A stretch of DNA of 64,000 nucleotides from Nonomuraea soli (lineage in GTDB: Bacteria > Actinomycetota > Actinomycetes > Streptosporangiales > Streptosporangiaceae): contig NZ_JACDUR010000004.1 in assembly GCF_013761175.1 (NCBI RefSeq), positions 124,001 to 188,000 of the forward strand. Reading direction: 5' to 3'. Positions within the stretch are counted from its first letter, which is position 1. Each line of letters opens with the position of its first letter. Made by a program: the position numbers and the translations under genes. A model generated the notes under the pieces. The model did no database searches and was not told the DNA's origin. It saw only the letters and a list, made by a program, of their open reading frames with translations. Positions 8,401 to 15,774 of the stretch are shown piece after piece.

Positions 8401-9847
8401 CGACCGCCCGCCTGGCCGCCGACTCGGGGTCGGCTCCGACCAGCGACAGGCACTCCTCGCCCTCGTGCGGGGCGGCGTGCGGGAGCCAGCGCACCCAGTT
8501 CCAGCTCGCCTCGCCCTCGTGGTCGGCCGACAGCACCACGATGGCCAGGTCGCGCGGGCTGTGCAGGGCGGCGGCCTGGGCGACCAGCCAGCGGCCGAGC
8601 GCCCGCGAGGTCTGGCGCGCGCCGGTCAGGCCCAGCACGCCGACCTGCGGCATCGGCACAGCCAGGGGTACGGCATGCGAGACCGGCACCGAGGGCAGCT
8701 CCCGGTTGGAGGCGTTGCTGCCGTGCTCGACGATCAGCTCGATGAGCGAGGTCTGGTCGGCCACGCCCACGCGCAGGTGGAGCGTGTCGGCGTCGTGGCT
8801 GCGGCGCTCCCACAACCTGCGTCGCGGACCGGTGGCGGTCAGCAGGGTCTCGGCGGGGTCGGGCAACTGGGCGCGCCGCTCGGCCTGGTCGTCGAGGCGC
8901 AGGAGTTCGAGCGCCTGGGCGAAGGTGTCGCGCTTGAGGCGGAACTCCTTCAGCGCCTGCTTGTGGCTGCGTTTGCCGTGGCGGCGGTCGCTGTACCACT
9001 GGCCGACCATGGTGAGCGGGGTCAGCAGCGCCATGAGCAGGAACAGCGGCTGGTTGAACGCGATGGCCATGACCACGCCGCCGACACCGAACAGCACGCT
9101 CGTCAGCAACTGCAGGCGCTGGTGGGTGGGGCGCTGCGGCTCGATCGGCACCTCGATGGGCTTGGTGCGGGGCGGCTGGCTCAGCCGCGGCGGCCGGTTG
9201 TAGGCCAGCCCGCTCTCGATCGGCGTCAGGTGCGCGTCGGGATTCTCCGGCAGCATGAGGGTCAGGACACTGGCCCCGGTGATGAGCACCTGCCCGGGAG
9301 TCCAGCGTTCCGGACCGGCCAGCTGCCTGCCCTCCAGCAGCACGAAGGCGCCGGGCGCGGGCTCGACCATGGCCTCGTGCACCGTCACGTGCACCGAGAA
9401 GGCGTGCGGCCCGGTGTTCTGGTCGGGCAGTTGCACCGAGCAGCCGGGTGAGGTGCCCACGGAGTAGGTGCCGAAGCCGAGCCGGTGCACGGCGCCGGCC
9501 GCGGGGCCGCTGGAGACGCGCAGCTCGACCGCTCCGCTGGGCTCGCCCCGATGCGTGGCGGCGGCGGCCGCCGGGTCGAAGGCGACGATGTCACCGTCAC
9601 GCAGCACCTGCCCGGCGGGCGTCGACGGGTCGACGGGCCGGCCGTTGACCCACAGGCCGCCCAGGTGCCCGGCCCGCTGGTGCAGCGGACCGCTGGCCCA
9701 GGCGGGATGGGCGACGACCTGGGCGCGGGGCTCGCCGAGCGACTCGCCCAGCACCTCGGCGAAGCGCCCGGCGGTGACCGTGTCGTCGGCCTGGGCGACC
9801 ACGTCGCGCGGGCCGTTACGGGTGAGCGCCGTGAGGGAGATGCGCAT
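5423..9847 (-). CDS. eccC: EccC/EssC-type T7SS ATPase, three FtsK/SpoIIIE domains (copy 1)
   Basis: This 1474-residue protein is the motor ATPase of a type VII secretion system, recognising WXG100 substrates at the inner membrane. The N-terminus (about 1-200) looks like the paired FHA-type domains of EssC-like proteins. Two membrane segments follow at about 247-283, then three FtsK-type ATPase domains. Domain 1 has a canonical P-loop GTTGAGKS (683-690) and Walker B LILIIDE (near 793). Domains 2 and 3 have GSARSGRS (1013-1020) and GPPKSGRS (1307-1314), with Arg instead of the catalytic Lys, so they are probably regulatory. Start is one of two adjacent ATGs (9847 or 9850). It is the last gene of a four-gene operon. 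No EccB, EccD, EccE or mycosin gene is visible nearby. Confidence 0.93.
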   Translation of the reverse strand: MRISLTALTRNGPRDVVAQADDTVTAGRFAEVLGESLGEPRAQVVAHPAWASGPLHQRAGHLGGLWVNGRPVDPSTPAGQVLRDGDIVAFDPAAAAATHRGEPSGAVELRVSSGPAAGAVHRLGFGTYSVGTSPGCSVQLPDQNTGPHAFSVHVTVHEAMVEPAPGAFVLLEGRQLAGPERWTPGQVLITGASVLTLMLPENPDAHLTPIESGLAYNRPPRLSQPPRTKPIEVPIEPQRPTHQRLQLLTSVLFGVGGVVMAIAFNQPLFLLMALLTPLTMVGQWYSDRRHGKRSHKQALKEFRLKRDTFAQALELLRLDDQAERRAQLPDPAETLLTATGPRRRLWERRSHDADTLHLRVGVADQTSLIELIVEHGSNASNRELPSVPVSHAVPLAVPMPQVGVLGLTGARQTSRALGRWLVAQAAALHSPRDLAIVVLSADHEGEASWNWVRWLPHAAPHEGEECLSLVGADPESAARRAVELVNKIQARRASKKSNMDFGGFGGLNEDKRAFAGYASEKPYDILVVLDGARALRSLPGMPQILQFGPTVGVYSICIDDDQRLLPEECTTVAVCDLDRPAFVRLSGAMQSAEVIADQVNSPWCDRFGRALAPLRDVSREDADSAIPTSARLLDLLGMPDPAPEQIASYWSRGRTTRVPIGIGADGLYTLDLRLDGPHGLVAGTTGAGKSELLQSFIASLAVHNRPDEMNFVLIDYKGGSAFKDCAKLPHTVGMVSDLDGHLTERALESLAAELKRREHMLLRADAKDVEDYNDYRDQGMALEPMPRLILIIDEFAAMVQELPDFIVGLVDIARRGRSLGVHLILATQRPGGVVTPDIAANTNLRIALRVTSNEESADVINAPVAAQISKTTPGRCYVRSGAASLHAVQSARIGGRRPGQGKAKTEFIDISPITWIRLGSPLDSRAQAEDESLMETDLSVLVEVIGRTARAMGVSQQRSPWLEPLADTLTLAELEPADTWTKLPLGLADVPSLQMRSTEVYDLAASGHLLVCGSARSGRSTVLRALAASVAVQAPPRDVHLYAVDCGNNALLPLVGLPHTGAVVGRDSPDRLTRLTDRLLGEIARRQQLLAGQGFADLSEQRAAVPEHERLPYLLVLFDRWEGFYAAFESYDGGKLVDQWLQILQEGAGVGVKVVMSGDRTTLVGRISTLFDDRLVLKLSDPADYSYVGMRAKDVPDHMPPGRGFRAATVVREVQVGLLAADVAGTAQVAALHQLGREAKLRFGELARHLRPFRVDALPTGITLAEAVAMADEALPSDAVVFGVGGDSLGLRAFRADEHGPALVVAGPPKSGRSTTLVTMGTWLAQRGYTLVTITPRRSPVRDLPGASFGGEASPDEVRQALSGKHALLVDDLELLGNDSELAEWLTDYVSEVRDTGNLVIGAGSVEDLDSMYRGPVVAMKKARNGLLLRPTSTSQGDLLGVRLPRSLATGSGPAGRGLMVLGGTWELVQVASA

Positions 9848-9861
9848 CATGGGACCAAAGC

Positions 9862-10383
9862 TTATGCTTCGCCCTGACCTGTCTGCAGGAAACCGACTAC
9901 GCCGGAAATGGCGCGTCTTGTCAGAGTAAGTGGGTTGGTGTCCGCTCCCAGCAGGATCAGGGCCAGCGCGACCTCGTACGGCCCCGCCTCCGGCGACACC
10001 GTCACCGTGGTCGTCGACCCCAGGGGAGCGTGCGAGCGCACCAGGCCGGCCAGCTCCTCCACGTTGGCGCCCGTCGCCAGGTAGGTGTAGTCGCGGCCGC
10101 CCATCGAGATCTTCAGCGCCCGATCCTTCCTGGCCAGGCCGCGCCCCTGCGTCACGATCACCGGCAGCTCGCCGACCGTCAGCGTCGTGCGCTCGTCGAG
10201 CGGCACCCGGCCCTCCCGGGAGGTGTCGGGGTGGCTGAGCACCGCCCTGGGCAGCCCCGGGCATTCGAGAGTGGCCATGCGGGGGCGCTTGGCCACCGTG
10301 ACCTCGATGGACCCGTACGGCTGAGTCGTACCGGACAGCACGATGACCGCCCCTGGTGGGACACTGCGCGTCAGGACGATCAC
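9862..10383 (-). CDS. Unknown protein of the T7SS operon
   Basis: This 173-residue protein is not recognised. It starts at GTG 10383, which overlaps the stop codon of the upstream EspG-like gene by GTGA, and it ends 14 bp before eccC (11 bp if eccC starts at 9850), so translational coupling within the operon is likely. It looks like a mostly beta-strand soluble domain (VPPGAVIVLSG, IEVTVAKR, TLTVGELPVIVTQG) followed by an alpha/beta part and a short helix. No signal peptide or membrane segment is seen. Position suggests a cytosolic accessory or adaptor of the EccC machine. That is context only. Confidence 0.7.
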   Translation of the reverse strand: MIVLTRSVPPGAVIVLSGTTQPYGSIEVTVAKRPRMATLECPGLPRAVLSHPDTSREGRVPLDERTTLTVGELPVIVTQGRGLARKDRALKISMGGRDYTYLATGANVEELAGLVRSHAPLGSTTTVTVSPEAGPYEVALALILLGADTNPLTLTRRAISGVVGFLQTGQGEA

Positions 10384-11195
10384 GACGACGGCGGCTCGTC
10401 GGGGATCAGGTTGACGATCCGGTCCCAGAGCTCGCGCGCGTCGGCGAAGACCAGGCGCAGCTCGCTGTCGGGGGTCACCTGGCCGGGCAGGATCGGCTCG
10501 GCGGGACGCTCGCGCACCCAGTAGCCCAGCGGACCGCAGTCGAGCACCGCCATGCCGTGCACGTCGGTGCCCTTGCCCTCGGCGTTGGGCCAGGCCACGG
10601 TCATGCGCCAGTTGCCGGTCAGCTGCAGCAGCAGGTGGGTCAGGATCGTCAGCTCGGGGTCGGCCAGCCCGCTCGCCCGCGCGATGGCCGCCCGCACGGG
10701 CTCGGCCGCCTCGCTGGTGCTGTCGGTGTTGAGTCGGCCCAGCTCGGCGAAGCCGGCGTCCATCGCGGCCATGGTGGTGTGGATGACCGGCGCCTGCGGC
10801 GGCTTGGCGTCGCGCTCGCGCAGGCCCACCACCCGGGCCAGCGACCAGACCAGCGTGGACAGGTCGGTCGGGACGTACTCGGACTCGACCTCTCCCGGCC
10901 AGGTCTCGTAGACGTAGCAGGAGTCGTTGCCGACGATCGCGCCGTTGCCCGTGATGCCTTCAGGCCCCGTGACCTCGATGTTGACCACCATGACGGGCTC
11001 GGCCAGGGCGCTCACCAGCGGGGCGAGCTCGGGCATGGCGCTGTCGTCGTCGGCCAGGAACCCGGCCTCGCGCAGCTCCAGGTGCGCCTCGCGGAGCTCG
11101 GCGGGGATCGCCTCACCTGAATACAGGCAGCCGAGCACGCCCAGATGCGCCTGGGCCAGGCGGAAACGGTCACGGGCACTGTCATGCGAAGGCAT
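10380..11195 (-). CDS. Possible EspG-like T7SS chaperone
   Basis: This 271-residue soluble protein has no signal peptide or membrane segment. The order of elements recalls the EspG fold that binds WXG/PE-PPE substrates: an N-terminal helix, a short REAGFL segment, a helix (LAPLVSALAEP), a beta pair (VMVVNIEVTG), then LSTLVWSLARVVGLR and a second half ending in beta strands and a helix. The resemblance is at pattern level only. ATG at 11195 is used. It lies 11 bp after the 438-residue protein gene and overlaps the next gene by GTGA. Alternative: an unrelated actinobacterial T7SS accessory protein. Confidence 0.55.
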   Translation of the reverse strand: MPSHDSARDRFRLAQAHLGVLGCLYSGEAIPAELREAHLELREAGFLADDDSAMPELAPLVSALAEPVMVVNIEVTGPEGITGNGAIVGNDSCYVYETWPGEVESEYVPTDLSTLVWSLARVVGLRERDAKPPQAPVIHTTMAAMDAGFAELGRLNTDSTSEAAEPVRAAIARASGLADPELTILTHLLLQLTGNWRMTVAWPNAEGKGTDVHGMAVLDCGPLGYWVRERPAEPILPGQVTPDSELRLVFADARELWDRIVNLIPDEPPSS

Positions 11196-11206
11196 CTGCG
11201 CGATCC

Positions 11207-12523
11207 TTAGTCGAACGGGTTGAGTGACTTGACGAGATCCTTGGCCTTGTCGACCACCTTGCCGGCGCCCTCCTTGATGTCATCCCAGTGTTCCACCACC
11301 TTGGCGCCCACGTAGACGGCGCCGAAGACCACGGTGGCGCCGATCGTGATCGGGTTGGGCGCGATCATGGCGGCGGTCAGCGAGGCGTTGAAGCCCAGCT
11401 CGGCGACATCGGCGACGTACCCCGCGCCCTTGCGCTTGAACGCGTCGACCGGGTTGCCCTGCGAGATGACGTTCGCGCCCGAATACAGCGTGGAGGCCAC
11501 GCCGCCCGCCACGCCCAGCATGCGCAGGCCGCCCGCGCTCTTGGCGAGCACGCCCATGCGGGTCAGCTTCGACGGGTCGGCCTTGAGGATGACCGCGGCG
11601 GCCTCGAGCTTCTTGGGGTCGGCGGTGGCCGCCCAGACCTTGAAGAGGTTGGCCTGCCCGGCCAGGGTGGCGGTCTGCCCGGAATGGGTGCTGATCTCCA
11701 GCGCCTTGACCAGGTTGTTGTTGCCGAAGGTCAGGTTGATGAAGTTGTTCACCCGGGCGCCGAGCAGGGCACGGCCCGCGTTGGTGGCCTGGCCGACCCG
11801 GTCCATCTCGGCGTACTCGGGCAACATCGCGACGTAGTCGCGGTAGAGCTGGCTCTTCATGAAGAGCTTGCGGGTCAGCGTGCTCAGGTAGGTGCCGGGA
11901 GCGGTCGCCGACCTGGTCTGGATCGTCCACCTGCCGCCGGTGAGCTTGTTGATGAGCGGCTGCCAGGCCTTGTTGTTGGCCATCAGGCGCAGCAGCGCGG
12001 CGCTCTGGGCGGTGACGATCGGCGTGGCCGTGGCGACGCCGCGCGCGTCGCCGAAGACCTTCAGCACCTTGGCCACGGTCTCCTGGTGCGGCTCCAGCGC
12101 CGGGATGACCTTGGCGACCGCCGCGGCCTCCAGCCGCTTGAGGTAGTCGTCGATGCCCTCGCCCGGCTTGCGGCTCAGGTCGGTCTTGCCGTTCTCCGCC
12201 GCCCACGCGGCGACGGTGTTGACGTAGACCAGCGTGGTGGGGTCGAGCTTGTCGCCGTTGGCGGAGATCTCGAGGGGGGAGAAGCCCGCCCAGGCCAGCC
12301 CGGCGAAGGGATCGCCGGTCTGCAGCCGGAGCAGGGCCGCCCGCTTGCGCAGGTCGGGATCCTGCTTCTGGGCCCAGCCCGGCAGCTCGCGCAGCGCCGA
12401 CATCTGGGGGGTCACACCCAGCGAACTGGCCCGTTTGAAGGCCTCGTCGGCCGACGTGCCCAGCCGGCCCATCATGCCCGCCAGTCGCTCCAGTTGGTCT
12501 GGTTTGAAGCCGCGGTCTCCCAT
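11207..12523 (-). CDS. Large helical T7SS-associated protein, candidate substrate
   Basis: This 438-residue protein is the first gene of the operon ending in eccC. The N-terminus starts with a helical segment (GFKPDQLERLAGMMGRL), similar in form to the starts of the large proteins at 13168, 15774 and 17859. The C-terminal 100 residues contain Gly/Ala-rich hydrophobic stretches (SLTAAMIAPNPITIGATVVFG) and end in an amphipathic tail with EHWDDIKEG, a form often seen in WXG/LXG-type secreted proteins. No catalytic domain is recognised. It is divergent from the WXG100-like gene at 12574 across a 50-bp promoter gap, so the two may be co-expressed partners. Confidence 0.65.
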   Translation of the reverse strand: MGDRGFKPDQLERLAGMMGRLGTSADEAFKRASSLGVTPQMSALRELPGWAQKQDPDLRKRAALLRLQTGDPFAGLAWAGFSPLEISANGDKLDPTTLVYVNTVAAWAAENGKTDLSRKPGEGIDDYLKRLEAAAVAKVIPALEPHQETVAKVLKVFGDARGVATATPIVTAQSAALLRLMANNKAWQPLINKLTGGRWTIQTRSATAPGTYLSTLTRKLFMKSQLYRDYVAMLPEYAEMDRVGQATNAGRALLGARVNNFINLTFGNNNLVKALEISTHSGQTATLAGQANLFKVWAATADPKKLEAAAVILKADPSKLTRMGVLAKSAGGLRMLGVAGGVASTLYSGANVISQGNPVDAFKRKGAGYVADVAELGFNASLTAAMIAPNPITIGATVVFGAVYVGAKVVEHWDDIKEGAGKVVDKAKDLVKSLNPFD

Positions 12524-12573
12524 GACGTGCCACTGTATATGTCAACAAAAGTCAGGAAGTAGGTGATTCACAT

Positions 12574-12825
12574 ATGCCGCCTCCCGAAGTCGAGGAGATG
12601 CAGGGCAAGGCGAAGAAGCTGCGCGACTTCGCCGACCATGTGGAGAAGCTGGTCGACGAGGTGCGCGACTACGCCGGCAAGATGGACTGGTCGGGCCCGC
12701 TGACCGACCGGGTACGCGGCGAGATCGGCACGTGGCGCACCCGCTGCTCCGAGACCGCGGGCAAGATCCGCGACGAGGCGGAGCGGCTCGACAAGGCGGC
12801 CACGGACCTGCTCAACCAGAAGTGA
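12574..12825 (+). CDS. WXG100-like small protein
   Basis: This 83-residue helical hairpin protein has a DWSGPLTDRV turn near residue 38, giving a W-x-G. It is charged and rich in Lys, Asp and Glu, without a signal peptide. ATG at 12574 has an AGGTGA ribosome site. It is divergent from the 438-residue protein, which is a likely secretion partner. Its 3' end overlaps by 14 bp the 3' end of the convergent membrane-anchored gene at 12812-13171. Confidence 0.85.
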   Translation: MPPPEVEEMQGKAKKLRDFADHVEKLVDEVRDYAGKMDWSGPLTDRVRGEIGTWRTRCSETAGKIRDEAERLDKAATDLLNQK

Positions 12826-13171
12826 TCTTGACGTCCACGGCGTCGTGGGCGCGCTGCCAGACGTTCCAGATCTCCACGAGGGTCAGGGTGCCTCCGGGGA
12901 TCTCGATCGTCTGGCCCTTGCGCACCGTGGTCTCCTGGTGGGTGCCGGAGATGCCGAGGAAGACCTCGTCGTCGCCGAGCACCGCGTTGAGCGAGACCGT
13001 GCCGCCCGGGTAGCGGTGGTCGAGCGGGGGCAGGCCGGAAGCCCGCGGCAGCGTGAGCCGGGTCAGCCCCGCCGCAGGAGCGGGCGGGCGCTCGTTCCAG
13101 GCGAGCACGCCCATCACGGCGCCCGCCACGATCAGGGCCAGACCGGCGGCGACGACCCAGCGCCACCTCAT
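12812..13171 (-). CDS. Small membrane-anchored protein, candidate immunity to the calpain-like effector
   Basis: This 119-residue protein has a basic N-terminus (MRWRW) and one hydrophobic segment at about residues 5-24, followed by an extracytoplasmic domain of about 90 residues with mainly beta character (GTVSLNAVLGDDEVFLGISG, KGQTIEIPGGTLTLVEIW). The pattern recalls small actinobacterial DUF6406-like domains, which is uncertain. ATG at 13171 overlaps the calpain-like effector stop by ATGA, so the two are translationally coupled. By analogy with the adjacent module, it may be the immunity or inhibitor protein for that effector. It could instead be an anchored accessory protein. Confidence 0.7.
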   Translation of the reverse strand: MRWRWVVAAGLALIVAGAVMGVLAWNERPPAPAAGLTRLTLPRASGLPPLDHRYPGGTVSLNAVLGDDEVFLGISGTHQETTVRKGQTIEIPGGTLTLVEIWNVWQRAHDAVDVKITSG

Positions 13172-15024
13172 TTCTCCTCCCCGCTGACCTCGACCCGGTT
13201 GAGGAGCGGGAAGGAGTTGTGGGCCCGATCCTTGATCCACTCCAGCGGGATCTCGACCTTCTGCTCGGGCCCCGGTCCCCAGGGGTTGGACAACAGGACC
13301 ATCTCCTTGCCGCTGGAGTCCTTGAAGACCTTCTCGATGACGTAGACGTGGTCGCTGACCAGCTTGTTGCCGGGTCCTGTGCGACCGTCGAAGTTCACCT
13401 CGTTGGGAACACTCATCGTCATCGGCACCTTCTTGTCGACCAGGTCCTTGAGCCGGTCGTAGGTGATGTCGTCAGCGTCCATGGCCGGGCGGTCCTTGCC
13501 GGTCAGGTCCTCCCACGGCCGCAGGATGTGGCCGTCGCGCCAGCGGTTGGGCGAGAAGTACTCGCCCACGTCCGGGATGTACTCCGAGTCGCCCTCGATG
13601 CCGCGGAACCGGCCGTTGCCGCGGAACTGGGCGTAGGCCTTCTCGAAGATGTTGACCAGGGGCGGCCCGTTCTGGCCGTTGGACGAGACCTGCCCGTCGA
13701 CCCGCACCTTCACCGGCTTTCCGTCGCGGAAGAACGTGACCGTGTACGTGCCGTCGGGATTGAGCACCATGCGCTTGGACAGGAAGTTCGGATCGCGCTT
13801 GAGCTCGGCGATCAACCCCGCCAGGAACCAGCAGTCGCCGATGCCGCCCTGCGACACCTGCTCCCAGTCGATCGGGAGCTTGGGGTCGGGCGGCGGGTGC
13901 AGCGGGCTGTAGGTCCCGCCGTTCAGCGTCTCCGGATTGGGCACCGTCAGCTTCTCGGCCCAGTCGTTGACGATCGTGTCCAGGGTCTTCTGGATGTCGC
14001 CGTGCGGGCTGGTGAAGCCGCGCTTGGTCTGGGTGAGGCCGAGTACCCGCGCCATCAGGCCCTCGGCCGGGTTGGGCCCGTTGGGGTTCATGCGCTCGTA
14101 GTTCTGCTGCGACTCGAGTGTGGCCGCGTTGACGAAGCGCGACAGCGGGCCGACGAGCTTGTCGTCCTTGATCTGCACCCAGCCCCACGCGTCGCCCGAC
14201 ACCATGGCGCTGATGCGCTCGAAGTTGTCGGAGTAGATCTGCGTGGCCGCGAAGGGGTTGCGCGCCGCGGCGTCGAGGAGTTTGGCGATCGTGTAGTTCT
14301 GGGCGCCGTCCTTGAGACCGCCGTTGACGATCTTGACGACGGTGTCCTTGTTCCAGGTGCCGTGCATCATCAGGTCGGCGAGCATGTTGTAGTCGGTGCC
14401 GCGGCCCATGGGGTCGAACTTCTTCAGCCAGTCGTCGTTGATCACGCCGCGGTGGCTGGCCACGGCCAGGATGTTGGCGATGGCGGTGAAGCGGCCTTCG
14501 GTGTCCTCGTCGTCGTCGCCCCACGAGTCGGGGTTCTTGGCCCGGCCGGCCAGCCAGCCGATCTTGTCGGGGCCGAGCTCCTTGGCGAACGCCTCGGCGA
14601 AGTCCGGGTCGAATTGATACGTCCGGATCTGCTCCCAGACGTCGGCCGGGAACTCGCCTGGATGCTCGTACTTTGCCGCCAGCTCCTTGGCCTTGGCCTG
14701 GGCCTCTTCCTTGCTCTTGAAGTGGCCCGTCCACTCCGACTCCACCATCGACCCGGTGAAGCCGTAGACGCCGTGCTCCTTGGAGATCTGCTCGGTCATC
14801 GACTGGCGCCTGCGTAACATCGGCAGCTCGCCGTAGATCCAGTCGGAGACGGTCTTCAGCGTGGTGATGTGCTTGGTGCCGAGCCCGGCGCGGCCGAAGT
14901 CGCGGTCAAGGTTGGACGTCTTCTCGTTGATCAGCGACTTGACGTCGTCGAGATCACCGATCATGGCCTTCAGCTGCACCGGATCGATGCCCGCGAACTC
15001 GCCGCCCTGGGGCTCGGGGGCCAT
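13168..15024 (-). CDS. T7SS effector with C-terminal calpain-like cysteine protease domain
   Basis: This 618-residue protein has two parts. Residues 1 to about 220 match the N-terminal region of the effector at 15774-17573 almost residue for residue (GGEFAGIDPVQLK, then LGTKHITTLKTVSDWI). They probably form the secretion/partner-binding region. The C-terminal 230 residues carry the peptidase C2 (calpain) motifs: QGGIGDCWFLAG with Gln392 and Cys398, SDHVYVIEKV with His559, and LLSNPWGPG with Asn580, a complete triad. There is no signal peptide, which fits T7SS export. Its ATG overlaps the upstream WXG-like gene stop by one base, and its stop overlaps the next gene by ATGA. No calcium-binding domain is seen. 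It may be an antibacterial or host-directed protease. Confidence 0.88.
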   Translation of the reverse strand: MAPEPQGGEFAGIDPVQLKAMIGDLDDVKSLINEKTSNLDRDFGRAGLGTKHITTLKTVSDWIYGELPMLRRRQSMTEQISKEHGVYGFTGSMVESEWTGHFKSKEEAQAKAKELAAKYEHPGEFPADVWEQIRTYQFDPDFAEAFAKELGPDKIGWLAGRAKNPDSWGDDDEDTEGRFTAIANILAVASHRGVINDDWLKKFDPMGRGTDYNMLADLMMHGTWNKDTVVKIVNGGLKDGAQNYTIAKLLDAAARNPFAATQIYSDNFERISAMVSGDAWGWVQIKDDKLVGPLSRFVNAATLESQQNYERMNPNGPNPAEGLMARVLGLTQTKRGFTSPHGDIQKTLDTIVNDWAEKLTVPNPETLNGGTYSPLHPPPDPKLPIDWEQVSQGGIGDCWFLAGLIAELKRDPNFLSKRMVLNPDGTYTVTFFRDGKPVKVRVDGQVSSNGQNGPPLVNIFEKAYAQFRGNGRFRGIEGDSEYIPDVGEYFSPNRWRDGHILRPWEDLTGKDRPAMDADDITYDRLKDLVDKKVPMTMSVPNEVNFDGRTGPGNKLVSDHVYVIEKVFKDSSGKEMVLLSNPWGPGPEQKVEIPLEWIKDRAHNSFPLLNRVEVSGEEK

Positions 15025-15341
15025 CAGTACCTCGAGGTGCGGTTATAGGAGTTGACCTGCTGGTGCCAGCGGTCGGCCTCCTCCTGCGAGCACTTGCGCG
15101 GCGTGGCCGACAACATCGCCGACACCTCGTCGTCGAGCGCGCCGACCGCGCCGTTGTAGGCCTTCACCCGGTCGTGCAGGTGGCCCTTCCACTCCGTGGC
15201 CGTCTTGCTGGTCCACACCTTGCCGCTGTCCATGGCGTTGGCCGGCTTGTTCAGCTTCTTGTCCATCGCCCCCTGGATGGCGTGCACCTTGTCCAGGAGG
15301 TTCTTCAGGTACTCCCACTTGGGGTTGTCAACCTCGGCCAT
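15024..15341 (-). CDS. WXG100-like partner protein with WTS turn
   Basis: This 105-residue protein begins with a helix (KWEYLKNLLDKVHAIQGAMDKKL), a turn containing VWTSKTATEW, and a second helix (LHDRVKAYNGAVGALDDEV). Form and length match WXG100 proteins, but Gly is replaced by Ser in the W-x-G position. ATG at 15341 with GAGGTGA upstream is preferred over GTG at 15350. It overlaps the upstream candidate immunity gene by 14 bp and the calpain effector gene by one base. The order makes it the likely secretion partner of the calpain-like effector. Confidence 0.75.
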   Translation of the reverse strand: MAEVDNPKWEYLKNLLDKVHAIQGAMDKKLNKPANAMDSGKVWTSKTATEWKGHLHDRVKAYNGAVGALDDEVSAMLSATPRKCSQEEADRWHQQVNSYNRTSRY

Positions 15342-15774
15342 CGTCGTCACCTCGCAGCTTGGTCATCAGGACGTCGACCTCTTCCTTGCTGAGAGGCGGG
15401 TCCGGGGGCAGGGGGACGAGCTCCTCGATCTCGGCCTCCACCTGGCCGGGATGGCTGGCGGAGACGGAGATCCAGTCGACGCCCTCGAAGGGGCTCTCGT
15501 CGTCGAACCAGGTCGCGTCGGCCACGTCGGCGTCGCCCTCGACCGGCGCCTGGACCCCGAGCAGGCCGAGCACCTGGCCGACCAGCGTCACCGAGTCGCC
15601 CTCGCGCACGCCCAGGTCGGCCGTGACCATCCAGGTCCCCTCGATCTTCCAGTACGGCTCGGCGGACACGTCGCCGTAGCCCCCGAGGCGCTCCAGGATC
15701 GGGGTGGCGAGCCGCTCGACCTCGTTCCTGCCGGGGGCCGCCACGTTCAGCGTGATCGTCACCTGCCTGGCCAT
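15328..15774 (-). CDS. Candidate immunity protein for the Ntox17-like effector
   Basis: This 148-residue soluble, acidic protein (EVEAEIEELVPLPPD) has no signal peptide. It begins with beta strands (QVTITLNVAAPG), continues as an alpha/beta domain, and ends in a charged helix with KEEVDVLMTKL. Its ATG overlaps the effector stop by one base (TGATG), the classic toxin-immunity order, and a cytosolic location suits neutralisation of a toxin that acts in the cytoplasm. No known immunity family is recognised with certainty, so function is inferred from position and size. Confidence 0.65.
   Translation of the reverse strand: MARQVTITLNVAAPGRNEVERLATPILERLGGYGDVSAEPYWKIEGTWMVTADLGVREGDSVTLVGQVLGLLGVQAPVEGDADVADATWFDDESPFEGVDWISVSASHPGQVEAEIEELVPLPPDPPLSKEEVDVLMTKLRGDDDGRG

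Noticed and set aside
9851..10264. N-terminal extension of eccC copy 1 to 10264
   Set aside because: It would overlap the 173-residue gene in another frame, and the conserved domain starts at MRISLTAL (9847).
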